A DNA stretch of 64,000 nucleotides from Bacteroidota bacterium (GTDB lineage: Bacteria > Bacteroidota > Bacteroidia > Flavobacteriales > Weeksellaceae): assembly GCA_023393915.1 (NCBI GenBank), contig JAEXBS010000058.1, positions 1-64,000 of the forward strand, given 5' to 3'. A program made the translations under genes and the position numbers. Numbering within the stretch: the first letter of the stretch is position 1; every line of letters starts with the position of its first letter. Below the pieces are notes generated by a model. It was given only the letters and a program-made list of their open reading frames with translations, did no database searches and was not told the origin of the DNA. This document shows, one piece after another, positions 33,063 through 41,795 of this stretch.

Positions 33063-33167
33063 ATGTTATCAAGAAAGGTGGAGGGAATAGACCCTGCGAA
33101 GCCTTGGCAACCTACCTATATTAGGAAAGGTGCTAAATTCTACTCTTTTAAATGAGATAGATAACGT
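33063..33167 (+). promoter_or_regulatory. SAM-I (S-box) riboswitch aptamer
   Basis: Closing stem P1 pairs 33063-33070 with 33160-33167 (GTTATC with GATAAC plus a wobble extension). Inside are the hallmarks of the class: AAGAAAGGTGGAGGGA after P1, GACCCTGCGAAGCC with the conserved GAA, GGCAACC at the J3 junction, and AAAGGTGCTAAATTC on the 3' side. It binds S-adenosylmethionine and is expected to lower expression of the downstream methionine operon when SAM is high. No terminator follows; the likely switch is the hairpin at 33202-33228. Confidence 0.93.
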
Positions 33168-33201
33168 ATAAATTATTTCCAAGATTCTTTCTGGATTTCA
33201 T

Positions 33202-33228
33202 TTTCAATTTTTTTAAGCAAAATTGAAA
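33202..33228 (+). promoter_or_regulatory. Putative expression platform hairpin at the metX start
   Basis: Perfect 10-bp inverted repeat TTTCAATTTT / AAAATTGAAA with a 7-base loop. The right arm ends one base before the GTG start at 33230. There is no T tract after it, so it is not an intrinsic terminator; it could hide the A-rich initiation region. How the aptamer would toggle it is not evident. Confidence 0.55.
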
Positions 33229-33229
33229 C

Positions 33230-34177
33230 GTGAATCCGCAATTAAATTATTTAACCGTTAGTGACTTTATTTCCTCTAGTGAAAAGAGGCTTACTATTTC
33301 CTTAAGCTATCAAGTTTTCGGAAAACCTTTGCATTGCGCACCTATCGTCCTCTGCTTTCATGCCTTAACGGGAAACTCGCAAGTAGCCGGGGAAAAGGGG
33401 TGGTGGAAATCGATAGTGAGAAAAGAAGGGGTTATTGATTTAGGCCGTTTTAGCGTTCTATGTTTCAATGTACCTGGAAACGGATACTTTGAAAAGGAAT
33501 CGGAGCCACTTTCGCATTTAAGTACTAATGACGTTGCAAGGCTCATTTTAAAGGGTTTGGAGTTCCTTAAAATTAAAGAGCTGCATTCCGTCATTGGAGG
33601 ATCGATAGGAGGCGCTTTGGCATTTCAGTTATTAGTGATTGCTCCTGGGCTTTCGAAAAAGTTGATTGCAATTGCCTGTGATTACCGTACAACCGATTGG
33701 CTGTATGCGCAGTGTTTGATTCAAGAGCATCTGCTCTCCCAGGAGCAGAATCCTCTTGAAAAAGCCAGGGCGCACGCTATGCTTTTGTACCGCACACCTC
33801 AGTCCTTTAACGAGCGCTTTCAAAACGCATGCGATAATTCTACAAATAAGAGAGCTTCGTTGAGCTGGTTAGAGCACCATGGCAACCAACTAAGAAATCG
33901 GTATACACTACAGGCGTACCGCCAAATGAACCGACTTTTACAGAGATTGGAGGTAAAGTCTAGTGAACTTTTAAGTATTCAAGCGGACATCCATTTAATA
34001 GGAATTGATACGGATCTACTCTTTCCAGCTTCAGATATGAGGGCCTGCTATGATTTCCTAAAAACAAAGCAAAAGAATGTAAGTTATCAGGAAATTCGCT
34101 CCCCTCATGGACACGATGCCTTTCTGATGGAATACCCCCAACTAATTCAATTATTAAAACCCCTATACAGTATATGA
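33230..34177 (+). CDS. metX: Homoserine O-acyltransferase-like alpha/beta hydrolase (MetX-like)
   Basis: Activates homoserine by acylation for direct sulfhydrylation. The 315 aa product has the alpha/beta-hydrolase fold with the full triad: Ser125 in GGSIGG (nucleophile elbow), an Asp in GIDTDLLF and a His in SPHGHDAFL; the oxyanion segment is CFHALTGNSQ. It is shorter than typical MetX (about 350-380 aa), lacking parts of the lid. Acetyl versus succinyl specificity is undecided. The start is a GTG; no ATG lies near it in frame. First gene after the riboswitch; its stop overlaps the next start by 4 bases. Confidence 0.85.
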   Translation: MNPQLNYLTVSDFISSSEKRLTISLSYQVFGKPLHCAPIVLCFHALTGNSQVAGEKGWWKSIVRKEGVIDLGRFSVLCFNVPGNGYFEKESEPLSHLSTNDVARLILKGLEFLKIKELHSVIGGSIGGALAFQLLVIAPGLSKKLIAIACDYRTTDWLYAQCLIQEHLLSQEQNPLEKARAHAMLLYRTPQSFNERFQNACDNSTNKRASLSWLEHHGNQLRNRYTLQAYRQMNRLLQRLEVKSSELLSIQADIHLIGIDTDLLFPASDMRACYDFLKTKQKNVSYQEIRSPHGHDAFLMEYPQLIQLLKPLYSI

Positions 34178-35712
34178 AGAAAAAAGAATCCATACTAGTC
34201 TATAAACATAAAAGCATCATTCGTTTTGAGGGAACTAAATTCTTAAACGAAGTCGGTATCGACGGAAGAATTTTTAAGGCCCTTACCTATTCGCACATTA
34301 GTGTGGGAGTGATCTCGCAACAAGCGATTGAAAATGGACTCTCCATTCTTGTTAGCGCCACAGATGCGGAAAAAGCGGTGGAATGCTTAAACAAGGAATT
34401 TAAAGAGGAGCGAACAAGTGGAAAAGTAAAAATGATCTACAGTATTGATAATGTATCGGTAATCGGATTTGTTACTAGAGACTACCAAAGAATAGCACAG
34501 GAACTGGCAAGAAATGCCATTTTTCCTTTGATTCTAAGCCAAAATACTTCTGAGTATAGAGTAAGTATTGTCGTCGCCTCTTCGCAAACAGAAATAGCAA
34601 AAAGCATTATTGAGTCCGAGATCTATGGAAAACCCAAAACGGTTCACTTGGCTATTTTTGGCCATGGTAACGTGGGAGGTACACTCATCGACCAAGTACT
34701 AAGTTCAAGGAAGGAAATTCGAAGAAGAAAGAATGTGGACATGAAAATCGTAGGAGTAGCCAATTCAAAAAAACTCCTGTTTGATAAAGAGGGAATCGGA
34801 GAAGATTGGCGAGAGCGAATTGAAAAAAGTGAGGAGCCTAGTGACGTGACCCTACTGGTATCAAACGCTAAAGAAAGTCATATTGAAAATTTAATTGCAG
34901 TAGATAACACGGGCTCTACAGATTTTGTGACCTCTTACGGGCTATTAGTAGAAAACGGTTTTGATTTGGTCTCTTCCAATAAGATTTTCAATACCCTTTC
35001 CATTGATAAGTACCGCGAACTCAGAAGGCAATTGGTTAAAAATACGAAGCGTTACCTCTACGAAACCAATGTGGGCGCAGGACTTCCTTTGATTGACACC
35101 ATTCATTTACTTCATCATTCAGGTGAGAACATTACGAAAATCAAAGGGGTGTTTTCAGGATCTCTGAGTTATATCTTTAATCGATTTTCAAAATCAACAG
35201 ATGCCTTTTCAAAAATTGTCCAAGAAGCAATGGAAAAGGGATATACAGAACCTGATCCTAGAGAGGATTTAAGTGGACTGGATGTAGCGAGGAAACTTCT
35301 GATTCTTGCGCGAGAACTCGATCTAGAGAACGAACTCTCAGATGTGCAACTAGACAATCTAATCCCAAGTGAATTGCAAAACTTAACTAACGAGGAGTTT
35401 TTAGATAAGTTATCGAATTTGGATGAGGTCTTTGAGCAAAGAAGAAAGAAGCTTTCGCCCGGTAAAGTGCTTCGTTATGTCGGGGAGCTCAGTGGAGATT
35501 TGCAGAGAGAAAAGGGGAGTTTAAAGGTGGAACTTGCTGAGGTAAGTGAAAACTCACCTTTGGGTCAATTAAAAGGTTCAGACTCCGTCTTTGAGATCTT
35601 TACCGACAGTTATGGTGACAACCCCATCGTAATTATGGGCGCTGGCGCTGGTGCAAAAGTGACCGCTAGAGGAGTCTTTGGAGATATTTTACGTATTAGT
35701 GATAGTAAATAG
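34174..35712 (+). CDS. Homoserine dehydrogenase with N-terminal ACT domains
   Basis: Reduces aspartate semialdehyde to homoserine. The 512 aa product looks like the C-terminal part of bifunctional ThrA/MetL. Residues about 1-155 form a tandem ACT-type regulatory region (VGIDGRIFKALTYSHISVGVISQQ, DNVSVIGFVTRDY). The NAD(P)-binding domain starts with IFGHGNVGGTL (Gly163-Gly169), and the catalytic domain has TNVGAGLPLIDT, KGVFSGSLSYIFNRF and the EPDPREDLSGLDVARKLLIL motif. No aspartokinase catalytic domain is present. The ACT region suggests feedback control by threonine or another amino acid. Translationally coupled to metX (ATGA overlap). Confidence 0.93.
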   Translation: MKKKESILVYKHKSIIRFEGTKFLNEVGIDGRIFKALTYSHISVGVISQQAIENGLSILVSATDAEKAVECLNKEFKEERTSGKVKMIYSIDNVSVIGFVTRDYQRIAQELARNAIFPLILSQNTSEYRVSIVVASSQTEIAKSIIESEIYGKPKTVHLAIFGHGNVGGTLIDQVLSSRKEIRRRKNVDMKIVGVANSKKLLFDKEGIGEDWRERIEKSEEPSDVTLLVSNAKESHIENLIAVDNTGSTDFVTSYGLLVENGFDLVSSNKIFNTLSIDKYRELRRQLVKNTKRYLYETNVGAGLPLIDTIHLLHHSGENITKIKGVFSGSLSYIFNRFSKSTDAFSKIVQEAMEKGYTEPDPREDLSGLDVARKLLILARELDLENELSDVQLDNLIPSELQNLTNEEFLDKLSNLDEVFEQRRKKLSPGKVLRYVGELSGDLQREKGSLKVELAEVSENSPLGQLKGSDSVFEIFTDSYGDNPIVIMGAGAGAKVTARGVFGDILRISDSK

Positions 35713-35718
35713 AAAATT

Positions 35719-36885
35719 ATGAATTTCAATTTTGAAACCCTTTCCGTGCGGACTCAAAGCGAGCGTACTTTATTCCAAGAACATTCCACGCCGCTTTATC
35801 TAACCTCGAGTTTCGTATTTGACGATGCAGAGGAGATGCGGGCTAGTTTTGCAGAGGAAAAAGAAAGAAACTTGTATAGTAGGTATTCGAATCCGAATGT
35901 TAATGAGTTTACAGAGAAGATGGTCCTTCTGGAAGGGGCAGAAAGCGGATATGCTTTCGCATCAGGGATGGCGGCCGTGTATTGCTCCTTGATTGCTCTA
36001 TTGAAGTCCGGAGATGAAATATTAAGTTGTCAATCGGTGTTCGGCGCTACTCACGGACTCTTTACGAATTATTTTCCTAGGTGGGATATCTCCACAAAAT
36101 ATTTTAAAGTAGAAGAGCAGTACCATCTGGATGGTCTAGTGAACTCAAAAACCAAAATTCTGTATTTAGAAACGCCAACCAATCCTGGAATTGAGGTGCT
36201 TGACTTAGAGTTTTTGGGTCAGTTTGCCAAAAAACAAGGACTTATTTTTATTGTAGATAATTGCTTTGCCACTCCTTATTTGCAGAGACCGATCGAGTAC
36301 GGTGCCGATTTAGTCGTACATTCAGCCACCAAGCTCTTGGACGGTCAAGGCCGGGTTCTTGGAGGCGTAGTCGTGGGAAAGAAGGAGCTGATTGATCCTA
36401 TATATCGTTTTTCACGTCTGACGGGACCTTCTCTTTCTCCATTCAATGCCTGGGTAATCTCAAAGAGTTTGGAAACACTTGCCCTTAGAGTAGACAGGCA
36501 TTGTGATAATGCAGAGAAAGTGGCTGACTTTCTAGAATCTCATGACCGGGTTTCGAGAGTTTTTTATCCCTTTCTTAAATCCCATCCTTCCTTTGATACA
36601 GCAAAAAAACAGATGAAGCGGGGTGGTAGCATAATTGCATTTGAAGTAAAGGGAGGAATAAGTGGAGGAAGAGAATTTTTGGACCGATTGAAAATGTGTT
36701 CACTAACCTCTAATTTGGGAGACTCGAGGACTATAATGACGCATCCGGCTTCCACGACTCATAGCAAATTGTCGGTTGAAGAAAGAAACGAAGTGGGCAT
36801 CACCGATGGCCTTGTTCGATGCTCCGTAGGGCTAGAACATGTCGAGGATATTATTAACGATATAAACAGTGCACTCAATGGCTAA
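35719..36885 (+). CDS. O-acylhomoserine sulfhydrylase (Cys/Met metabolism PLP enzyme)
   Basis: Trans-sulfuration family PLP enzyme, 388 aa, cytosolic. Conserved: YSRYSNPNVNEFTEKM, the SGMAAVY stretch, VDNCFATPY, and the PLP lysine Lys205 in HSATKLLDGQG; TSNLGDSRT and HPASTTHSKL near the C-terminus. In this operon, with a homoserine acyltransferase and no separate cystathionine enzymes, the best role is direct sulfhydrylation of acylhomoserine to homocysteine (MetY/MetZ-like). Cystathionine gamma-synthase activity is an alternative. The end overlaps the next gene by 8 bases. Confidence 0.9.
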   Translation: MNFNFETLSVRTQSERTLFQEHSTPLYLTSSFVFDDAEEMRASFAEEKERNLYSRYSNPNVNEFTEKMVLLEGAESGYAFASGMAAVYCSLIALLKSGDEILSCQSVFGATHGLFTNYFPRWDISTKYFKVEEQYHLDGLVNSKTKILYLETPTNPGIEVLDLEFLGQFAKKQGLIFIVDNCFATPYLQRPIEYGADLVVHSATKLLDGQGRVLGGVVVGKKELIDPIYRFSRLTGPSLSPFNAWVISKSLETLALRVDRHCDNAEKVADFLESHDRVSRVFYPFLKSHPSFDTAKKQMKRGGSIIAFEVKGGISGGREFLDRLKMCSLTSNLGDSRTIMTHPASTTHSKLSVEERNEVGITDGLVRCSVGLEHVEDIINDINSALNG

Positions 36886-37906
36886 GAGTAAAAAATCTAT
36901 GCCTCATACGGAGGCCTTAACTAAGGCGCTAAGCGAGCGAATTCTCATTCTTGATGGAGCAATGGGTACAATGATTCAAAGGCTTGGATTACAAGAAAAG
37001 GATTTTCGGGGCGAGCGATTCGAAGAATGGACTTGTGATTTGAAGGGAAACAATGATTTGCTCTCCCTTACTCAGCCTGAAAAGATTCAAAGAATTCATG
37101 AAGAATATCTTGAGGTAGGAGCTGATTTAATTGAAACCAATACTTTTAGTTCTACTTCAATTGCCATGGCGGATTATCAAATGGAGAGCCTAGTAAGTGA
37201 ACTCAATGAAGCTTCTGCCAGGATTGCTCGAAAGGCAGCCGATAAGTACTCCGCCCTAACACCAGATAAGCCTCGTTTCGTTGCAGGGGCTATTGGGCCT
37301 ACTAATAGAACGGCCTCTCTTTCTCCTGAGGTGAACGATCCAGGGTTTAGAAGCATAAATTTTGATCAGCTTAGAGTGGCTTACTTAGAACAGGCTAGGG
37401 CACTGATCATAGGTGGAGTCGATGTACTCTTAGTGGAGACCGTCTTTGATACACTTAATGCCAAAGCGGCGCTTTTTGCGATTGGAGAACTCAGTGATGA
37501 ACTGGACTTGGATATTCCTATTATGGTTTCTGGAACTATTACGGATAATTCGGGTCGAACATTAAGTGGACAAACTGCAGAGGCCTTTCTGATCTCACTT
37601 TCGCATGTGGATTTGCTCAGTATAGGGCTGAACTGTGCTCTGGGTGCTGAGCAATTGACTCCTTACCTTGAAACTTTAGCCAGGAAATCTTCGTTTTATA
37701 TTTCAGCTTATCCCAATGCAGGCCTTCCCAATGCTTTTGGAGCTTACGATCAAAGCCCTGAGCAAATGGCCGAGCAGGTGGAGCTGTATGCGCAAAAGGG
37801 ACTTATTAATATCGTAGGGGGCTGTTGTGGAACCACACCTGAACATATAGGTAAGATTTCTCAGGCCGTTTTAGGTTATGAACCCAGACGGATTTTAAAG
37901 GATTAA
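36878..37906 (+). CDS. metH: Methionine synthase, homocysteine-binding half (split MetH)
   Basis: The product, about 342 aa, equals the first domain of cobalamin-dependent methionine synthase: ILDGAMGTMIQRLG, GADLIETNTFSS, the SIGLNCALG zinc-site cysteine and GGCCGTTPEH with the other two zinc cysteines. It ends where the pterin domain should begin; that and the remaining domains are encoded by the separate gene at 39078. The start could be the GTG at 36869, but the ATG at 36878 is favoured. It overlaps the sulfhydrylase gene by 8 bases. The desaturase gene separates the two halves. Confidence 0.92.
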   Translation: MAKSKKSMPHTEALTKALSERILILDGAMGTMIQRLGLQEKDFRGERFEEWTCDLKGNNDLLSLTQPEKIQRIHEEYLEVGADLIETNTFSSTSIAMADYQMESLVSELNEASARIARKAADKYSALTPDKPRFVAGAIGPTNRTASLSPEVNDPGFRSINFDQLRVAYLEQARALIIGGVDVLLVETVFDTLNAKAALFAIGELSDELDLDIPIMVSGTITDNSGRTLSGQTAEAFLISLSHVDLLSIGLNCALGAEQLTPYLETLARKSSFYISAYPNAGLPNAFGAYDQSPEQMAEQVELYAQKGLINIVGGCCGTTPEHIGKISQAVLGYEPRRILKD

Positions 37907-37974
37907 AGAGAGGAAATTGTTGAAATAGAGTTAAATAAGAATTACTAACTTTCTAAAAGTAAAATTCTTTCAAA

Positions 37975-39072
37975 ATGGATAAGCCGATTTATTTAAAAAA
38001 TTCTCAGCAAAGTGAACAGTTTAGTGAGCTTCGTAAGCGCGTTACTCAGCGTATGGCGAGTGTTCCTAAATCACGAGAAAATTCTGTAAAAATTAAAGCA
38101 ATCCTACTTCCTGTGCTCTATTTTGGACTTTATTTGTTCGCTCTTTCTCAAAGACACCTTTCAGGCTATTATGTTTTATCCTATGCATTTATGGGTATCA
38201 CTCTTGTGCTTATTTATTTAAATCTCATTCATGAGGCTGCACATAATAACATATACAAAAAAAAATCTCATAATCGTTTAGTACTAAGTATTTTCGATTG
38301 GGTTGGAGCCAACTCATACATCTGGAAAAAGAGGCATTTGGTATCGCATCATGCCTATCCTAATGTGGATGGATGGGACACGGACATTGAACAGAGTGGA
38401 GTACTAAAGATTGTTCCTCACGTAAGGACGGGTAAATTTCATCGATACCAACACCGCGTTTTTTTCTTGATTTATCCTCTTTATCTGTTTAACTGGATGT
38501 TTATTAGAGATTTTAGAGATTTTTTTGATAAGAAAAGAGTGATTTCCCTTACGCAAGGAGCGATTCCTACAAAGGAGAAGATAAAAATGATTCTATTCAA
38601 AGCATTTTATTTTTTCTATCAGATTTTTGTTCCAATACTCTTTTTGGGCGTCAGTTGGAAGCTAGCTTTAGGGGCATGGATGTTACAGATTATCGTAGCA
38701 AGTGTTTTTGCGCTTTTTGTCCTTTTACCGCTCCATCCTCTGCCTGAAAATGAATTTCCAGTACTGGATAAAGACAATCATTTGCCCTACAGTTGGGTGC
38801 GTCATCAGTTTGAAGTGACCAATGATTTAAAAGAGGATAACTGGTTTGTTCGAAACGTTTTAGGAGGTTTCAACTACCATGTGGCCCACCACTTATTTCC
38901 CAACTACAGCTATGTGTATTACCCTGAAATCACAGAAGAAATAGAACAATTTGCAAATCAGTACGGACATCCGTATAAGCGTTTTGGGCTACTAGACGCC
39001 TTATCAAAGCACTACAAGCTGCTTAAAATGAATGCCACTTCAATTGAAGAAGTGATGGAAGAAACCATGTAA
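37975..39072 (+). CDS. Membrane fatty acid desaturase
   Basis: Integral-membrane di-iron desaturase, 365 aa. It has hydrophobic helices at about 43-60, 68-86, 190-205 and 215-255, and three histidine boxes: HEAAH (86-90), HLVSHH (121-126) and HVAHH (302-306), so the metal site looks complete. Regiospecificity and substrate (acyl-lipid or acyl-CoA) are not readable. It lies inside the methionine operon, 68 bases after one half of MetH and 5 bases before the other. A weak promoter candidate, TAACTTTC at 37946, lies in the upstream gap. Co-transcription under the SAM riboswitch is the simplest reading. Confidence 0.92.
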   Translation: MDKPIYLKNSQQSEQFSELRKRVTQRMASVPKSRENSVKIKAILLPVLYFGLYLFALSQRHLSGYYVLSYAFMGITLVLIYLNLIHEAAHNNIYKKKSHNRLVLSIFDWVGANSYIWKKRHLVSHHAYPNVDGWDTDIEQSGVLKIVPHVRTGKFHRYQHRVFFLIYPLYLFNWMFIRDFRDFFDKKRVISLTQGAIPTKEKIKMILFKAFYFFYQIFVPILFLGVSWKLALGAWMLQIIVASVFALFVLLPLHPLPENEFPVLDKDNHLPYSWVRHQFEVTNDLKEDNWFVRNVLGGFNYHVAHHLFPNYSYVYYPEITEEIEQFANQYGHPYKRFGLLDALSKHYKLLKMNATSIEEVMEETM

Positions 39073-39077
39073 AATTT

Positions 39078-41747
39078 ATGAAACACCTAAAATTATCGGG
39101 ACTAGAGCCCTTAGTGATTACTCCAGAAAGTAATTTTATCAATGTAGGAGAACGCACCAACGTGGCGGGTTCAAAAAAGTTTTTAAGGCTGATCAAAGAA
39201 GATCGATTTTCAGAAGCCTTGGAAATAGCGCGCGAGCAAGTTGAGGGCGGTGCCCAGATTTTAGATGTAAATTTTGATGACGGTCTTTTGGATGGTGAGG
39301 CTTCAATGGTGAGATTTTTAAATCTAGTGGCTTCTGAGCCGGACATCGCTCGCATTCCGATGATGATTGATAGTTCTAAATTCGAAATCTTAACGGCCGG
39401 ATTAAAAGTGGTCCAGGGAAAGTGCGTGGTGAATTCCATTAGCCTAAAGGAAGGAGAAGAGGTGTTTTTAATGCAAGCTCAAACCGTTCGACGCTTTGGA
39501 GCGGCAGTGGTCGTTATGGCTTTCGACGAAAAGGGCCAAGCTGATACTTTGGAGCGTAGAATTGAAATTGCTCAGCGCTCCTACCAACTACTCACTGAAA
39601 AAATAGGATTTCCAGCAGAAGATATCATTTTAGATCTAAATATTTTTCCTGTGGCTACAGGAATGGAGGTGCACCGAAGAAACGCTGTTGATTTTATTGA
39701 AGCGACTCGGTGGGCAAGAGAAAACCTTCCTCATGTTTCTTTAAGTGGAGGGGTGTCTAACGTTTCGTTTTCTTTTCGAGGCAATGATCTGATTAGAGAA
39801 GCAATGCATTCGGTATTTCTGTATCATGCCATTCAGGCCGGAATGAATATGGGAATAGTGAATCCGTCTTTACTTGGAGTGTATAGCGATATTCCTTCAG
39901 ATCTTTTGGAGCTTTTGGAGGATGTGATTTGGGATCGAAATGCTGAGGCAACTGAGAAATTACTAAAGTACGCCGAAGAGCACCAAGGACAGAAAAAGAA
40001 GAAAGAAGAAGATTTAATTTGGAGGACCGGTGATTTACAGGAGCGAATTGACTACGGTCTTGTTAAAGGAATCGATCGGTTTATTATTGAGGATATAGAG
40101 GAGGCGCGCCAAAAAGCTGAGGCACCGATTGAAGTTATTGAAGGTAATCTAATGCACGGGATGGGAATCGTTGGAGATTTGTTTGCTACAGGGAAAATGT
40201 TTTTACCTCAAGTTGTAAAATCAGCTCGCGTAATGAAAAAAGCAGTAGCCTACCTCGAGCCTTTTATTAAGGCCTCGAAACAGGAAGATAGACCGAGTAA
40301 TGGGAAAGTTCTTTTAGCTACGGTTAAAGGAGATGTGCACGATATAGGAAAGAATATTGTAGGGGTAGTATTAGGATGCAACAATTATGAAATTATTGAT
40401 TTGGGGGTGATGGTTTCTCAAGAGAAAATCATTCAAACAGCCATTGAAGAGAAAGTCGATGTGATCGGGCTCAGTGGGCTTATTACTCCCAGTTTAGATG
40501 AAATGGTCTATGTTGCTGAGGAACTAGAAGCTAAAAAACTTAATTTCCCTTTACTCATTGGTGGAGCGACAACCTCCAAGGCGCATACGGCAGTGAAAAT
40601 TGCGCCAAGCTATTCTAAAGGAGTTATTCATGTAAACGATGCTTCAAGAGCAGTAGGGGTTGTGAGTCGATTGATTGGAAGCTCAAAAAAATCATACATT
40701 GACGAAATTAGAGAAGAGTATCATAGCTTTAGAGATAGCTTTTTATCTCGACAGGTAGAAAAGTCTTATGTACCTCTTGCTAGAGCAAGAGAGCAAAAAT
40801 TTCAAATTGACTTTGAAAATGAAACCCCAGTAAAACCTCAAAAATTGGGCATTCAGGTCATTGAAGATCAAGATCTGGCTGAACTTGTTTCCTATATTGA
40901 CTGGTCTCCGTTTTTTAGGGCTTGGGAACTTCACGGTAAGTTTCCTCAGATTCTTAAAGATCCGATTGTAGGAATAGAGGCCACACAGCTTTTTAATGAA
41001 GCAAACGAAATGCTCAGGGAACTTATTATAGAAAAGAAGATCAAAGCCAAAGCGGTATTTGGACTTTTTCCAGCTCAGTCCTTACCGGATGATCAAATAG
41101 AAGTCATAGATCCAGAAAAGGAAGGGGTCTATTATTTCCAAACCCTAAGACAGCAACTGGAAAGAAGTCAGGGAAAAGAATACTTTGCCTTAAGTGATTT
41201 TATTGCACCAAAGGACTCCGCGATAAAGGACTATATGGGGCTTTTTGCATTAAGCGCAGGCTTTGGAGTGGAAGAATTGGAAATAAAGTACAAAGAGGAG
41301 CTTGACGATTATAAAGCCATTATGGTCAAGGCCCTCGCCGATCGTTTAGCAGAAGCTTTTGCTGAGTATTTACACGAGAAAGTTAGAAAAGAATACTGGG
41401 GCTACGCCCAGGAGGAAAACTTGGAGAATGAGAAACTCATCCAAGAGGCTTACCAAGGAATTCGTCCGGCGCCTGGATATCCTGCCTGTCCTGATCACCT
41501 AGAAAAACAAACCCTATGGCAGCTACTTCAAGTCAAAGAGCGGATCGGACTTGAACTAACGTCTTCGCTGGCTATGTTTCCGACCGCAGCGGTGTCTGGC
41601 TATTACTTTGCACATCCTAGAAGCAAGTATTTTGGAGTAGGAAAAATCACCCAGGAGCAATTAGAAGACTATGCAAGAAGGAAAAAGATTCCCATAGAGT
41701 TAGCTAGAAAATGGCTTAAACCCAATTTAGCCTCTGAAAAATTATAA
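39078..41747 (+). CDS. metH: Methionine synthase, pterin/cobalamin/activation half (split MetH)
   Basis: 889 aa, carrying the rest of MetH. Pterin-binding domain: INVGERTNVAGSKKF, ILDVNFDDGLLDG, LSGGVSNVSFSFRG. Cap domain around NLMHGMGIVGDLFATGKMFLP. Cobalamin domain: KGDVHDIGKNIV with the cobalt-ligating His421, then GLSGLITPSLDEM and IGGATTSKAHTAVK. SAM-binding reactivation domain with RPAPGYPACPDH. With the product of 36878 it forms a complete two-part enzyme that makes methionine from homocysteine and methyl-tetrahydrofolate. The desaturase stop is 5 bases upstream; metF follows after 48 bases. Confidence 0.96.
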   Translation: MKHLKLSGLEPLVITPESNFINVGERTNVAGSKKFLRLIKEDRFSEALEIAREQVEGGAQILDVNFDDGLLDGEASMVRFLNLVASEPDIARIPMMIDSSKFEILTAGLKVVQGKCVVNSISLKEGEEVFLMQAQTVRRFGAAVVVMAFDEKGQADTLERRIEIAQRSYQLLTEKIGFPAEDIILDLNIFPVATGMEVHRRNAVDFIEATRWARENLPHVSLSGGVSNVSFSFRGNDLIREAMHSVFLYHAIQAGMNMGIVNPSLLGVYSDIPSDLLELLEDVIWDRNAEATEKLLKYAEEHQGQKKKKEEDLIWRTGDLQERIDYGLVKGIDRFIIEDIEEARQKAEAPIEVIEGNLMHGMGIVGDLFATGKMFLPQVVKSARVMKKAVAYLEPFIKASKQEDRPSNGKVLLATVKGDVHDIGKNIVGVVLGCNNYEIIDLGVMVSQEKIIQTAIEEKVDVIGLSGLITPSLDEMVYVAEELEAKKLNFPLLIGGATTSKAHTAVKIAPSYSKGVIHVNDASRAVGVVSRLIGSSKKSYIDEIREEYHSFRDSFLSRQVEKSYVPLARAREQKFQIDFENETPVKPQKLGIQVIEDQDLAELVSYIDWSPFFRAWELHGKFPQILKDPIVGIEATQLFNEANEMLRELIIEKKIKAKAVFGLFPAQSLPDDQIEVIDPEKEGVYYFQTLRQQLERSQGKEYFALSDFIAPKDSAIKDYMGLFALSAGFGVEELEIKYKEELDDYKAIMVKALADRLAEAFAEYLHEKVRKEYWGYAQEENLENEKLIQEAYQGIRPAPGYPACPDHLEKQTLWQLLQVKERIGLELTSSLAMFPTAAVSGYYFAHPRSKYFGVGKITQEQLEDYARRKKIPIELARKWLKPNLASEKL

Positions 41748-41795
41748 ATTCTTCTCTTCACTACTAATTCAATTATTTAAGCAGTTCATAAAACT

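Noticed and set aside
37946..37953. Independent promoter for the desaturase (TAACTTTC)
   Set aside because: The last base departs from TAnnTTTG and the nearest TTG is 23 bases away; too weak to list as a feature, though it is noted in the desaturase entry.
36878..41747. Frameshift or pseudogene explanation for split MetH
   Set aside because: Both parts have complete domains with clean boundaries and their own starts, and an intact gene lies between them. This is a stable split and not decay.
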